Of a DNA stretch of 64,000 nt, positions 25,739-34,879 are shown piece by piece. The notes beneath the pieces were generated by a model. It saw only the letters and a program-made list of their open reading frames with translations, searched no databases and had not been told where the DNA came from. The first letter of the stretch is position 1. The number at the start of each line of letters is the position of its first letter. Origin of the DNA: an uncultured Methanomassiliicoccaceae archaeon (GTDB lineage Archaea > Thermoplasmatota > Thermoplasmata > Methanomassiliicoccales > Methanomethylophilaceae); the NCBI GenBank assembly GCA_905187815.1, contig CAJJJM010000004.1:83598-147597 (forward strand), in the 5' to 3' direction. The position numbers and the translations under genes were made by a program.

Positions 25739-27268
25739 TCAGGCCTCTTCGGGGTCCTCGTAGTTCTGAGCTGCCTCGAACTCGTCCAGGACCTCCTGGG
25801 ACGGGGGCGGGGTGAGCTTCGCGACGACGACGGCCACGATGAACGCCAGGACGAATCCGGGGAACAGGGAGTACATGCCGGTGAATTCCATGAAGGTCTC
25901 CCAGAACACCACGACGGCGAATCCGGTGATCATGGCTGCCATGGCACCCTGCCAGTTCATGCGCTTCCAGAACAGGGCGAGGATCATGACCGGCGAGAAC
26001 GCGGATCCGAATCCGGACCAGGCGTAGGACACCAGGCCCATGATGTTGTCGCTTCCGAACAGCGCCAGGCACATCCCGATGATGGAGATGATGACGACGA
26101 TCCCCCTGGCGAGCCAAAGCAAGTTCTTCTCGGATATGTGGACTCTGTTGCTCTTTGCCAGCACGTCGTTGGTGATTGAGGATGCTGATACAAGCAACTG
26201 AGAGGATGCTGTGGACATGATGGCGGCCAGGATGGCAGCGAAGACCACTCCGAGGATGAACGGTGCCGACTCTTCAAAGAGCACTTTTGCAGTCTCCATG
26301 AAAACGAATTCGGCATCTGCAGAAGAGTAGTGGAGGATGTTAATATTGTGAGCAGGCAGGAATACTCCAGCTATGACTCCAAGGAGGCAGATGAAGGAGA
26401 GCGCCAGGATACCCCAGATGAGGGAGACCCTGCGAGCGACCTTGATCTCGGAGACCTTCCTGATGGACATGTACCTGACCACGATGTGTGGCATACCGTA
26501 GTAACCTAAACCCCAGACCAGACCTGAGATGATGACCACCGCGGAAATCGGGATACCATCGTTGTAGAGCAGGCTCGTGTATCCAGGAATCTCCGTGGAC
26601 ATTATCTCATCCCATCCAGACGTGATGTTGTCCCATCCGAAGTCACCGATGATGACCATGGGGATAGCGACGATCACAACGACCATCAGGATTGCCTGGA
26701 AGAAGTCGGTCCAGCAGAGCGCCTTGTATCCGCCGAGGAAGGTGTACAGGATGATAACGGCTCCACCGACGATGATTCCGATCTGCATACCGATATCGTC
26801 TAGAAGCATCTCCATCACGATGCCGCAGCTCTTGAATCCGGAGCCGACGTAGATCGTGAAGAAGAACAGGATGACCACGGCGCAGACTATCCTGAGATAG
26901 CCCTTGTGGTCCGCGAAACGGTTGGAGAAGAACTCGGGCATGGTGAGGGAGTTCTTCGAGACGACTGAGTGTTTCCTGAGCCTCTTCGCAACGAAGAGCC
27001 AGGATGTGTACGACCCGATGAGCAGACCGATCCCGATCCACGCCTGTCCCAGACCGGCGAGGACGATGGATCCCGGGAGACCCATCAGGAGCCAGCCGCT
27101 CATGTCGGATGCCTGGGCCGACATCGCGCTAACGTATGGTCCGAACGATCTACCTCCGAGGATGTAGTCCTCCATGCTGTCCCTGTCCTTCACCTTCCAG
27201 AAGTGGACTCCGATGATGATCAGGGCAATGAAGTAGATGACGAACGCCAGTATTGTCATTGCGTCCAT
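25739..27268 (-). CDS. Sodium:solute symporter, PutP (proline) type
   Basis: The 509-residue protein has about 13 hydrophobic helices and the SSS family landmarks: YILGGRSFGPYVSAMSAQASDMSGWLLMG at the first sodium site (helix 1), GLVWGLGYYGMPHIVVRYMSI, and STASSQLLVSASSITNDV in helix 8 with the paired serines that bind sodium. It resembles PutP more than SglT or PanF, so proline or betaine is the best guess. The ATG at 27268 was chosen because the first helix starts there; CTTATAAT about 35 bases upstream implies a very short leader. Confidence 0.88.
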   Translation of the reverse strand: MDAMTILAFVIYFIALIIIGVHFWKVKDRDSMEDYILGGRSFGPYVSAMSAQASDMSGWLLMGLPGSIVLAGLGQAWIGIGLLIGSYTSWLFVAKRLRKHSVVSKNSLTMPEFFSNRFADHKGYLRIVCAVVILFFFTIYVGSGFKSCGIVMEMLLDDIGMQIGIIVGGAVIILYTFLGGYKALCWTDFFQAILMVVVIVAIPMVIIGDFGWDNITSGWDEIMSTEIPGYTSLLYNDGIPISAVVIISGLVWGLGYYGMPHIVVRYMSIRKVSEIKVARRVSLIWGILALSFICLLGVIAGVFLPAHNINILHYSSADAEFVFMETAKVLFEESAPFILGVVFAAILAAIMSTASSQLLVSASSITNDVLAKSNRVHISEKNLLWLARGIVVIISIIGMCLALFGSDNIMGLVSYAWSGFGSAFSPVMILALFWKRMNWQGAMAAMITGFAVVVFWETFMEFTGMYSLFPGFVLAFIVAVVVAKLTPPPSQEVLDEFEAAQNYEDPEEA

Positions 27269-27380
27269 TCTTAATACCGGAGGATGGGACGCGGTACTGG
27301 ACTTATAATGTTGACTGTTCCATCCAACTCGTGGCAACGGCGTTAATGGTGTTTGGGAAGGGGTTTGGGCCGATCTGGGG

Positions 27381-29180
27381 TCACTCCGGATCGAACTGGC
27401 TGTTGTACAGGTCGGCGTAGAAGCCGCCCCTGGCCAGGAGCTGGTCGTGGGTTCCCTGCTCGACTATGTTGCCGTCGCGCATCACCAGGATCAGGTCGGA
27501 GTTCCTGATGGTGGACAGCCTGTGGGCGATGACGAACGACGTCCTGCCCTCGGTCAGGCGGTCCATGGCCTCCTGGATGACCCTCTCGGTCCTGGTGTCG
27601 ACGGAGCTCGTGGCCTCGTCGAGGATCAGCAGCGGGGAGCCGTCCACCATGGCGCGGGCGATGGTGACCTGCTGCCTCTGTCCGGCGGACAGGTTGGCGT
27701 TGTCCCCCAGGACGGTGTCGTATCCGTCCGGCAGGGTGTGGATGTAGTGGTACAGGCCGACGGCCTTGCACACCTCGTCCAGGCGCTCGTCGGAGACGTC
27801 CGGGTTGCTGTAGACGATGTTCTCCCTGATGGTCCCCTCGAAGAGCCAGGTGTCCTGGAGGACCATGCAGAACAGGTCGTGCACATCCTCCCTCTTCATG
27901 CTCCTGGTGGACACGCCGTCGATGAGGATGTCCCCGCTGGTGACCTCGTAGAAGCGCATCAGCAGGTTGACCATGGTGGTCTTCCCGGCCCCGGTGGGCC
28001 CGACGATTGCCACCTTCTGCCCGGGCAGGATGTCCGCGGAGAACCCGTGGATGATCTCCTTGTCCACGCTGTAGCCGAAGTGGACGTCCCTGAACTCCAC
28101 GTGCCCCTCGACGCGGTCGAGCCTGACGTTCTTGTCGGACTCGTCCTCCATCTCGGGCTCGTCGAGGAACTCGAACACCCTCTCCGCCGCGGCGGCGACT
28201 GCCTGCATGGACACCATCGCCTGGGATATCTGGGTCAGCGGCTGTGTGAACAGGCGGACGTAGATCATGAAGGCGACGATGACCCCGAAGGAGATCCTGC
28301 CGTCGATGCACAGCATGGCACCGACGATGCACACCATGACGTAGCCGAAGTTCCCGATGAAGTTCATGAACGGCATCATGAGCCCGCCCAGGAACTGGGA
28401 CATGAACCCAGACTTGTAGAGGCTCTCGTTGATCCTGTCGAACTCCGTCTTGGCAGCCTTCTCTCCGCCGTAGGCCTTCATGACCAGGTGGCCGGAGTAC
28501 ATCTCCTCCACGTGCCCGTTCATGTCGCCCAGGTCGTCCTGCTGGCGCTCGAAGTACTTCTGGGAGCGCCCCATCACGACGGCCATGAACACGAACCCCA
28601 CCAGCGAGGACAGTATGGCCGTGACGGCCATGGTCACGTTGGTGTACAGCATCATGATCACCGATCCGCCCAGGAGGGTGATGGCGGTGGCCATGGTGCT
28701 GATGCTCTGGTTCATCGACTGGCCCAGGGTGTCCACGTCGTTGGTGATGCGGCTCATCACGTCCCCTGTGGTGTTGGTGTCGAAGTAGCGCAGCGGCAGC
28801 CTGTTGATCTTCCTGGATATGTCCCTGCGGAAGTTGGACGCGGTGCGCTGGGAGATGGTGGTCATGATGTACTGCTGCACGAAGGTGAGCACCGCGCTCA
28901 CGGAGTACAGGCACACCAGCAGCAGGCATATGGAGACGATGCCCTCGAGGTCCATGACCCCCGCCAGGCCCTCCTCTATGAGGTCGGTGATCTCGCTGAT
29001 CAGGTTGGGTCCGGCGAGCGTCAGCACCGTGCCGACGCAGGCGATCACCAGGGCCGCGATGAACGGGGCCCTGTAGCGGTCCATGTACTGGAAGAGGCGC
29101 TTCCACGCCAGGCCGAAGTCGTCGGCCTTCTCCCTCCTCGCGGGTCCCCTGCCGGGGCCCCTCCTCTGTCCGGACGTCAT
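27381..29180 (-). CDS. ABC exporter half-transporter (multidrug type), second subunit
   Basis: The 599-residue protein has six membrane helices (about 40-320) and a C-terminal ATPase with GPTGAGKTT, LSAGQRQQ (an alanine in place of the first glycine of the signature), ILDEATSSVD and HRLSTI. The N-terminus is basic and glycine-rich. Its start overlaps the stop of the partner gene by 4 bases. The pair forms a heterodimeric lipid/drug exporter of the type-IV ABC fold; the substrate is unknown. Confidence 0.92.
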   Translation of the reverse strand: MTSGQRRGPGRGPARREKADDFGLAWKRLFQYMDRYRAPFIAALVIACVGTVLTLAGPNLISEITDLIEEGLAGVMDLEGIVSICLLLVCLYSVSAVLTFVQQYIMTTISQRTASNFRRDISRKINRLPLRYFDTNTTGDVMSRITNDVDTLGQSMNQSISTMATAITLLGGSVIMMLYTNVTMAVTAILSSLVGFVFMAVVMGRSQKYFERQQDDLGDMNGHVEEMYSGHLVMKAYGGEKAAKTEFDRINESLYKSGFMSQFLGGLMMPFMNFIGNFGYVMVCIVGAMLCIDGRISFGVIVAFMIYVRLFTQPLTQISQAMVSMQAVAAAAERVFEFLDEPEMEDESDKNVRLDRVEGHVEFRDVHFGYSVDKEIIHGFSADILPGQKVAIVGPTGAGKTTMVNLLMRFYEVTSGDILIDGVSTRSMKREDVHDLFCMVLQDTWLFEGTIRENIVYSNPDVSDERLDEVCKAVGLYHYIHTLPDGYDTVLGDNANLSAGQRQQVTIARAMVDGSPLLILDEATSSVDTRTERVIQEAMDRLTEGRTSFVIAHRLSTIRNSDLILVMRDGNIVEQGTHDQLLARGGFYADLYNSQFDPE

Positions 29181-30925
29181 AGTCCCAGCTCCTCCTCTGA
29201 GAACTGCGATCTGGCTATGTCCAGGTAGACGGGGCAGCTGCGCAGCAGCTCCTCGTGCTTCCCGATGCCGACGACCTCGCCGTCGTCGATGACGACGATC
29301 CTGTCGGCGTCCATTATGGTCCCGATCCTCTGCGCCACGATCAGAGTGGTGGCGTCGGATATCTCGCGCCTGAGGGTCTCCCTCAGGGTCCTGTCGGTCC
29401 TGTAGTCGAGGGCGGAGAACGAGTCGTCGAAGATGTAGATCTCCGGGTCGCGGCAGACCGCCCTGGCTATGGACAGCCTCTGCTTCTGGCCCCCTGAGAG
29501 GTTGGACCCTCCCTGGGAGACCTCCGACATGTACTGCCCCTCCTTGGCCTCCACGAAGTCGGCGGCCTGGGCGATGCGGACCGCCCTTCTGACCTGCTCC
29601 TCGGTAACCTCCTCGGAGCCGTCGCCGTACCTGACGTTAGAGTCCACGGTGCCCTTGAACATGAACGCCTTCTGGGGGACGTAGCCGATCCTGTCCCTGA
29701 GGTCCTTGATCCTGTACTCCCTCACGTCGACTCCGTCGACGAGCACCTGCCCCTGCGTGGCGTCGTAGAACCTGGGAATCAGGTCGATTATCGAGGTCTT
29801 CCCGCTGCCGGTGGCCCCGATGAAGGCGACGGTCTCGCCCCTGGACGCCTTGAAGCTGATGTCGTGGAGCACGTCCCCGGAGGTCCCGGGGTACCTGAAG
29901 GACACGTTCCTGAACTCCACCGTCCCCTCCCTGGCGGGATCGGCCCCGGCGCCGTCCCTGATGGACGGTTCGGTGCCGATGACCTCCTGGATACGCTTGG
30001 AGGCCACCATCGCACGGGGCAGGATCATGAAGATCATGACCAGCATGATGAACGCCATGACGATCTGCATCGCGTAGGACGAGAACACGACCATGTCCGA
30101 GAAGAGGACCATCTTCTCCATCGGCATGCCCGCCGCGTCGATCAGGATGGCCCCTATCCAGTAGATGGAGAGGGCGAGCCCGTTCATGACAAGCATCATG
30201 GTCGGGAACATGACGGCCAGGGCGCGGTTGGCGGACAGGTTGGTGTCGGTCAGCTCCTTGTTGGCGGCCTCCGACTTGACCTCCTGGTAGGACTCGGCGT
30301 TGTACGCGCGGACCACGCGGATCCCGGAGAGGTTCTCCCTGGTGACCCTGTTGACGTTGTCGGTCAGGCCCTGGATCCTCTTGAACCTGGGGATCGCGTA
30401 GAGCATGATCACCGAGATGATGGTGATGATGGCGACGACCGCCACGGCCGTGGCCACAGTCCACTCCCAGTTCTTGTCCAGGATCTTCATGATGGCCCAG
30501 ACCGCCATTATCGGCGCCCTGATAATGATCATGAGACCCATGGCGGTGGTCATCTGGATCTGGGAGATGTCGTTCGTCGAGCGGGTGATCAGGCTGGATG
30601 TGGAGAACCTGTTCATCTCCTCCAGGGAGAACGACTGGACCCTGGAGTACTCCAGGTCCCTGAGCCTCTTGGAGAATGACGTGGCGATCCACGCCGTCAG
30701 CCCTCCGACCACTATGGACACGACCAGGCTCCCGAACGCGCACAGCAGCATCATGCCGCCCTTCCTGTAGACGACGTCCATGTCGGTGTCGGGACTGACG
30801 ATCTCCGTGGTGATCTTGGACATGTACCCGGGGATCTCCAGCTCCAGGTACACCATGAACGCGATGAGCACCACGCAGACGCCGATTGCCGCCCACTCGC
30901 GTGCCCTGAGGTATTTCAATATCAT
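29177..30925 (-). CDS. ABC exporter half-transporter (multidrug type), first subunit
   Basis: The 582-residue partner has six membrane helices and an ATPase with GATGSGKTS, LSGGQKQR, IFDDSFSALD and QRIGTI. The Walker B is followed by D instead of the catalytic E (DDSFSALD), so one composite site of the heterodimer is degenerate, as in many heterodimeric exporters. Its ATG overlaps the stop of the upstream regulator gene, so regulator and pump are in one operon. Confidence 0.92.
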   Translation of the reverse strand: MILKYLRAREWAAIGVCVVLIAFMVYLELEIPGYMSKITTEIVSPDTDMDVVYRKGGMMLLCAFGSLVVSIVVGGLTAWIATSFSKRLRDLEYSRVQSFSLEEMNRFSTSSLITRSTNDISQIQMTTAMGLMIIIRAPIMAVWAIMKILDKNWEWTVATAVAVVAIITIISVIMLYAIPRFKRIQGLTDNVNRVTRENLSGIRVVRAYNAESYQEVKSEAANKELTDTNLSANRALAVMFPTMMLVMNGLALSIYWIGAILIDAAGMPMEKMVLFSDMVVFSSYAMQIVMAFIMLVMIFMILPRAMVASKRIQEVIGTEPSIRDGAGADPAREGTVEFRNVSFRYPGTSGDVLHDISFKASRGETVAFIGATGSGKTSIIDLIPRFYDATQGQVLVDGVDVREYRIKDLRDRIGYVPQKAFMFKGTVDSNVRYGDGSEEVTEEQVRRAVRIAQAADFVEAKEGQYMSEVSQGGSNLSGGQKQRLSIARAVCRDPEIYIFDDSFSALDYRTDRTLRETLRREISDATTLIVAQRIGTIMDADRIVVIDDGEVVGIGKHEELLRSCPVYLDIARSQFSEEELGL

Positions 30926-31521
30926 TCCGAGGCCTCCCCGTCGATGTCCGGTATGGTCCCTGCTCTGCTCATCGCCACGCACTCCCTCTTCTGGGGAGGG
31001 GTCAGCACGAATCCGAGGGTGTGCAGCTTCTGCTCCGCCGATGTGCGGCGGAGGTACGGCTCTATGATGCCGATGACCTTGCAGGATATCTCCCTCGCCT
31101 GCTCGTCCGTGAGGTAGAGGCCGGTGGATGCGAAGCCCGTCACGTCCCTCCTCAGGTCCGACTCCGGGTCCTCCGCGTAGTCCTGGAAGTCCCTCATCAG
31201 GTCCAGCATGAACGTGCTGAACAGGCCGCAGTAGCCCTGCACATCGTTGCTCTTCACCATGTCCACGTCGAAGTGCTCCATCTGGACCGAGATCCCGTAG
31301 GTCTTCTCGGTCATGGCGCGCACCTTCGTCTCCGACACCACCTCCAGGATGCCGGCCTCCTGCATCACGTTCAGGGCGCGGTACAGCGTGGTCTGTGGAG
31401 CATCGGTCTCCTGTTGGATCCGCTTCGCGGTCATCGGCCCGTTGTGCTTCAGGAGCGACATTATCCTGAGCTTCAACGGATTCCTGACGCACTCGTGGAT
31501 GTCCGCCAACTCGATTGCCAT
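30922..31521 (-). CDS. ArsR-like winged-helix regulator of the ABC exporter operon
   Basis: The 199-residue protein has an N-terminal winged helix (about 8-80: VRNPLKLRIMSLLK, MTAKRIQQETDAPQTTLYRALNVMQEAGIL) and a helical effector domain. It is a paralogue of the protein encoded at 33252-33809. The ATG at 31521 was chosen because a TATAT box lies about 25 bases upstream, so the transcript would be leaderless; a longer reading frame exists but begins upstream of the promoter. A 7-3-7 palindrome sits just upstream of the TATA. It probably represses its own operon until an effector binds. Confidence 0.87.
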   Translation of the reverse strand: MAIELADIHECVRNPLKLRIMSLLKHNGPMTAKRIQQETDAPQTTLYRALNVMQEAGILEVVSETKVRAMTEKTYGISVQMEHFDVDMVKSNDVQGYCGLFSTFMLDLMRDFQDYAEDPESDLRRDVTGFASTGLYLTDEQAREISCKVIGIIEPYLRRTSAEQKLHTLGFVLTPPQKRECVAMSRAGTIPDIDGEASE

Positions 31522-31540
31522 GGGGAGGGGGTCGGCGGTA

Positions 31541-31569
31541 TGGTATATGAATGTTTCCAAAATGGAAAC
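31541..31569 (-). promoter_or_regulatory. Promoter and operator GTTTCCA-AAA-TGGAAAC
   Basis: GTTTCCA (31553-31559) and TGGAAAC (31563-31569) are perfect inverted arms with a 3-base centre, immediately upstream of the TATAT box (31544-31548) of the regulator-exporter operon. The second regulator of this family has the same 7-3-7 layout at its own promoter. Confidence 0.7.
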
Positions 31570-31659
31570 GTTGCCTTCGAAGTAATGTTTCGGATACAGG
31601 TAACAATCGGTGCCGGCGGACACGATCCGTTACTATCGGGCGATGCCTTGCTCATGGGT

Positions 31660-32808
31660 TCATCTCAGCAGCTCCATCACCCCGTCTGCCAGATACAGGC
31701 GGTTGCGCTTCCTGCCGGTGACCTCTCTGACTATCCCCTCGGATTCCAGCCTCGCCAGGATCCTGTTCGCTGTGGGGAGTGTGATCCCCAGCCTGTCCAC
31801 CAGATCGGTGGACCTGAGATACGGGTTCCTGAAGAGCAGGTCGATGGTGCGTTGCTCGTTGATGTCCTTGGCGGATCCGCGCAGCCTGTCGCGATAGCGT
31901 ATCAGGGCGTCGACCGTGGTCGCAGCGGATCTGGACTGGTCGCGTAGACCATCGGAGATGAAACCGATCCAATCATCGAGGGCGTCGAGGGTGCTGACCT
32001 CGTACAGGAGGTCGACGTACCTGTCCCTGTGCGCGTTGAGGTATCCGCTGAGGTAGAGGACGGGATGGGTCAGCAGGCCGTCGCGACGGAGGACCAACAG
32101 CGCGAGCAGCCTCCCGACTCTGCCGTTCCCATCCCTGAACGGATGGATCGCCTCGAACTGGTAGTGCGACAGTATAGCCTTCTCTACAGTGTCCACCGAA
32201 TCGGAGTTGACATACTCCAGCCAGTTGTCCAGCAGATGGTCCACCGATTCGGGGCATGCCGGGACCATCTTGGCGATCTCGATGGTGTCATGCATGCTTC
32301 CGATCGCATTCTGATGGGTCTTGAACTCGCCTGGGGACTTCTCGGAGCCGCGGACCCCATCCATCAGGATCCTGTGGAGGTCGCGGACCAGGTCTGCCGT
32401 TATGGTTCCGCCCACGGGCAGCCTCTCGAATCCGGCCAGCAGAGCCCTGCGGTAGTTCACCACCTCCATGTTGTCCCTGAGTCTGATCTCGTCATGCTCC
32501 TCCATCTTCTCGGAACGGAAGATGTCGTCCACCGTGGAGCGGGTGCCCTCGATGGAGGAGCTGGATGTGGATTCCATGAGGGACAGGTTCTCGGTCAGCA
32601 TCCTGATCGTCTCCGAGTCGATGAACCTCAGCATGCCGTCGAGGCGGGCAAGCTCGACGGAGGCGTCCCTCATCCTGTTCATGGATTCACGGGAACACAT
32701 CCAATCGTATGGCAGGTCGTGTGGATGGAAGTAGCAGTATGCGCCGTTCATGGCCCATCTCACCTCGCCGGTCACCGTTCCCTTGAACTCGGATTCGTCC
32801 ATGCCCAT
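31660..32808 (-). CDS. Fic domain protein with C-terminal winged helix
   Basis: The 382-residue protein has a Fic/DOC N-terminal domain with an inhibitory helix S83-x3-E87-G88 ahead of the core. The Fic core has HPFRDGNGR at 222-230 (catalytic H222), followed by VGRLLALLVL, and the C-terminal winged helix is about 315-382 (LRSTDLVDRLGITLPTANRILARLESEGI). Fic enzymes transfer AMP from ATP to hydroxyl groups; the inhibitory helix keeps the enzyme off. The target is unknown. The start is the ATG at 32808 or 32802, just after AT-rich promoter DNA. Confidence 0.9.
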   Translation of the reverse strand: MGMDESEFKGTVTGEVRWAMNGAYCYFHPHDLPYDWMCSRESMNRMRDASVELARLDGMLRFIDSETIRMLTENLSLMESTSSSSIEGTRSTVDDIFRSEKMEEHDEIRLRDNMEVVNYRRALLAGFERLPVGGTITADLVRDLHRILMDGVRGSEKSPGEFKTHQNAIGSMHDTIEIAKMVPACPESVDHLLDNWLEYVNSDSVDTVEKAILSHYQFEAIHPFRDGNGRVGRLLALLVLRRDGLLTHPVLYLSGYLNAHRDRYVDLLYEVSTLDALDDWIGFISDGLRDQSRSAATTVDALIRYRDRLRGSAKDINEQRTIDLLFRNPYLRSTDLVDRLGITLPTANRILARLESEGIVREVTGRKRNRLYLADGVMELLR

Positions 32809-33002
32809 ATTAATAAAATCAATATTTATATCATTTTTGTAATTTTGATTTTACGAAAAATCATCATCAAAAATTTTATTATCTGCGATTTTACGAAAGG
32901 CCGCTTTCGTATCTCTGACGTTAATAAAGCGGTTTAAATACTCATTTTATCAAGAGAGCGGGCATCATCGGATGATGGCTGATGACAATAAATGATGAAG
33001 GA
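32809..33002. promoter_or_regulatory. AT-rich fic upstream region with ACGAAA repeats
   Basis: GATTTTACGAAA occurs at 32847-32858 and again 40 bases later at 32887-32898. The second copy overlaps a perfect inverted repeat TACGAAAG-GCCG-CTTTCGTA (32892-32911). These three ACGAAA boxes lie upstream of the fic TATA-like ATATTTATAT (about 32821-32830), so they are candidate operators for fic. No coding sequence is visible. Confidence 0.55.
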
Positions 33003-33015
33003 GGGGGCGACCCCC
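33003..33015 (-). terminator. Stem-loop after the regulator/75-residue-protein operon
   Basis: GGGGG pairs with CCCCC around CGA, 5 bases beyond the stop of the small gene. It matches the GC-hairpin style seen elsewhere in the window. Confidence 0.45.
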
Positions 33016-33019
33016 GCCC

Positions 33020-33247
33020 TCAGATTGCGCTGACGTTCAGCAGAGCGTCCCTGGTGTCGGCCCTTCCGAGGATCGAGCCGTAGATCTTCGTGCTCGAGAT
33101 CGTGGCCCTCACGAGCTCCGGGTCGACGTCGTCGTCAGCGTAGACCATGCCGACGACCTCGATGTCCCTGGTCTCGCCAGAGTCCCTGAGCTTCTCAAGG
33201 TCCTTGCGTCTGAGCCTCACGATGCGGAAGTTCGTGAATTTTCCCAT
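33020..33247 (-). CDS. Small hypothetical protein in a regulator operon
   Basis: The 75-residue protein begins MGKFTNFRIVRLRRKDLEKL and has a basic N-terminal half, an acidic VYADDDVDPELV segment and a small C-terminal helix. I do not recognise the family. It starts 4 bases after the stop of the winged-helix regulator, so the two are cotranscribed, and its function is probably tied to that regulator. Confidence 0.65.
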   Translation of the reverse strand: MGKFTNFRIVRLRRKDLEKLRDSGETRDIEVVGMVYADDDVDPELVRATISSTKIYGSILGRADTRDALLNVSAI

Positions 33248-33251
33248 CTCT

Positions 33252-33809
33252 TCATTCCTCCTTCTTGGTGATCCTGTCCGGCGGGCCGGCGATGAAGGCC
33301 AGGGTGTGCAGGTCCTGTCCCTCCGACTTCCTGGTCTGGGCGGGGCGGATGATGTCCAGTATCCTCCTGTACATGTCCTCCAGCTCGTCCTTCGTGGCGT
33401 ACACCGGCACGGCGAAGAACCCTGAACCGTCATTCTTCAGGTCCACGTCCTCCCTCCTGGTGTAGTCCTCGAAGTTCCTCAGCAGGTTGAACATGAAGCC
33501 CATGAACAGCCTGAAGTAGACCTCGCTGTTGTTGTTCCTGACCATCTCGTCTATGCGGCCCCTCAGCTCGTCGTTTAGGGCGTAGCGCTTCTCGACGACG
33601 GCGCGGACCTTCGTCTCGGCGACGGTAATTATGATGGCGTTCTGCTCCATGCTCTTGAGCGCGCGGTAGAGGGACGCCTGCGGTATCCTGGAGTCGTAGG
33701 ACAGCATCTGCTTGGCGGTCAGCGGCCCGTGCTCCTTGATCATGATCATCACCCTCGCCTTGAGGGGATTGCCGAGGCATTCCATCACCGGCTCGATCTC
33801 CGTCGCCAT
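33252..33809 (-). CDS. ArsR-like winged-helix regulator, paralogue of the exporter regulator
   Basis: The 185-residue protein has a winged helix (about 5-75: LGNPLKARVMIMIK, LTAKQMLSYDSRIPQASLYRALKSMEQNAII) followed by a helical domain. It shares the NPLK, SLYRALK-like and ETKVRA blocks with the regulator at 30922-31521. A TATATA box 26 bases upstream of the ATG suggests a leaderless message. It is followed by a 75-residue protein of unknown function. It is probably autoregulated through the adjacent palindrome. Confidence 0.86.
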   Translation of the reverse strand: MATEIEPVMECLGNPLKARVMIMIKEHGPLTAKQMLSYDSRIPQASLYRALKSMEQNAIIITVAETKVRAVVEKRYALNDELRGRIDEMVRNNNSEVYFRLFMGFMFNLLRNFEDYTRREDVDLKNDGSGFFAVPVYATKDELEDMYRRILDIIRPAQTRKSEGQDLHTLAFIAGPPDRITKKEE

Positions 33810-33820
33810 GCCACCTCGAT

Positions 33821-33860
33821 AATGTTATCCGGTATATAACGTTATCATCGTGATAACATT
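33821..33860 (-). promoter_or_regulatory. Promoter and operator GTTATCA-TCG-TGATAAC with a third half-site
   Basis: GTTATCA (33841-33847) and TGATAAC (33851-33857) form a perfect 7-3-7 inverted repeat just upstream of TATATA (33833-33838). A further AATGTTATC (33821-33829) is the exact complement of GATAACATT (33852-33860), so three GTTATC half-sites surround the TATA box. Confidence 0.72.
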
Positions 33861-33974
33861 CTACGATGGAAACTGTTCTCGGGAATGTAACGATCGGATG
33901 TCGGTCGGGAAGAGGGTCGGAAAAGAGGAAGGGGGTTGCGTGGAGGTGTCGTGCTCTGAAAGAGGTGCTTTGTC

Positions 33975-34271
33975 TCAGAGACCGTCCCGACCGGATTCCT
34001 CCAGGAGGGATTCCGCCTCGGTGAGCAGGTCCATGAGGCGTTCGCCCTTCTCGGTGAGGGACAGGTGGGTGGCGCTGGAGCCTATGACTCCGCCGAAGAG
34101 AATCAGCCCCATGCCCTCCATCTCGTCGATCTTGGCGGGGATGCGGATGTTACGGGAGACGTTCCTGTAGACGTCTGTCTTCTTGCAGAGAGGGTGGTCG
34201 CGTATGTACAGAAGGATGTCCAGGGTGTTGGACGTCTCCAGGAGCGATCCCAGCCTCGTGCTTCCAGCCAT
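33975..34271 (-). CDS. Small winged-helix protein (divergent pair, left)
   Basis: The 98-residue protein starts MAGSTRLGSLLETSNTLDILLYIRDHPLCKKTDVY and is a single winged-helix domain ending in a short coiled helix. It is clearly a paralogue of the protein encoded divergently at 34357-34653 (shared CKKTDVYRNVSRN block). The 85 bases between them must hold both promoters. The DNA or partner target is unknown. Confidence 0.78.
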   Translation of the reverse strand: MAGSTRLGSLLETSNTLDILLYIRDHPLCKKTDVYRNVSRNIRIPAKIDEMEGMGLILFGGVIGSSATHLSLTEKGERLMDLLTEAESLLEESGRDGL

Positions 34272-34356
34272 GTAGATCCTCCTTGTGATGTATCGGATGT
34301 GGGTTCCCGGAATTAAGGGGCTGGGGACCCAAGTTCTGTATTATCGAGATGTCGGT

Positions 34357-34653
34357 ATGACTGAAAGCACCAGATTGGGATCACTATTTGAAACGTCGAA
34401 GTCCATCGACATCCTCCTGTATGTGCGTTGTAATCCGCTCTGCAAGAAGACCGACGTGTACAGGAACGTCTCTCGCAACGTCCACATTCCCGAAAAGATC
34501 GGCGAGATGGTCGAGATAGGTCTGATAGCGTTCAGTTGTGTTGCTGGTTCTAACGCTACACACATGTCTCTCACAGAGAAGGGCATCCGTTTCACTGATC
34601 TGCTTCTGGAGGCGGAATCTCTTCTCGATGAGACACATAATACCCAAAGCTGA
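34357..34653 (+). CDS. Small winged-helix protein (divergent pair, right)
   Basis: The 98-residue protein starts at the ATG at 34357 (MTESTRLGSLFETSKSID); upstream in-frame ATGs precede the promoter. It shares CKKTDVYRNVSRN, then IPEKIGEM and LTEKGIRF, with its left neighbour. A GTATTAT element about 15-20 bases upstream is close for a TATA box. The pair looks like a recent duplication by inversion. Confidence 0.77.
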   Translation: MTESTRLGSLFETSKSIDILLYVRCNPLCKKTDVYRNVSRNVHIPEKIGEMVEIGLIAFSCVAGSNATHMSLTEKGIRFTDLLLEAESLLDETHNTQS

Positions 34654-34879
34654 ATCAGGGTCTGTTTGTGGTAGCTTTAATCACATCACATTTTTGTGAT
34701 ACTACTGCACCTTTACAGATTTGCATCGGCTCCAGATGAGTGTTTTCGGGCAGTCCGGCACATGCATCATTCTTTGTATCTATAACATTCCCACATGATT
34801 CTGAAACACCGTCGATATTTCTCATCCCTCGGAGTGACCGGGTCCAACGGTTATATCGGATGACCTGTTCGCCGCACCT

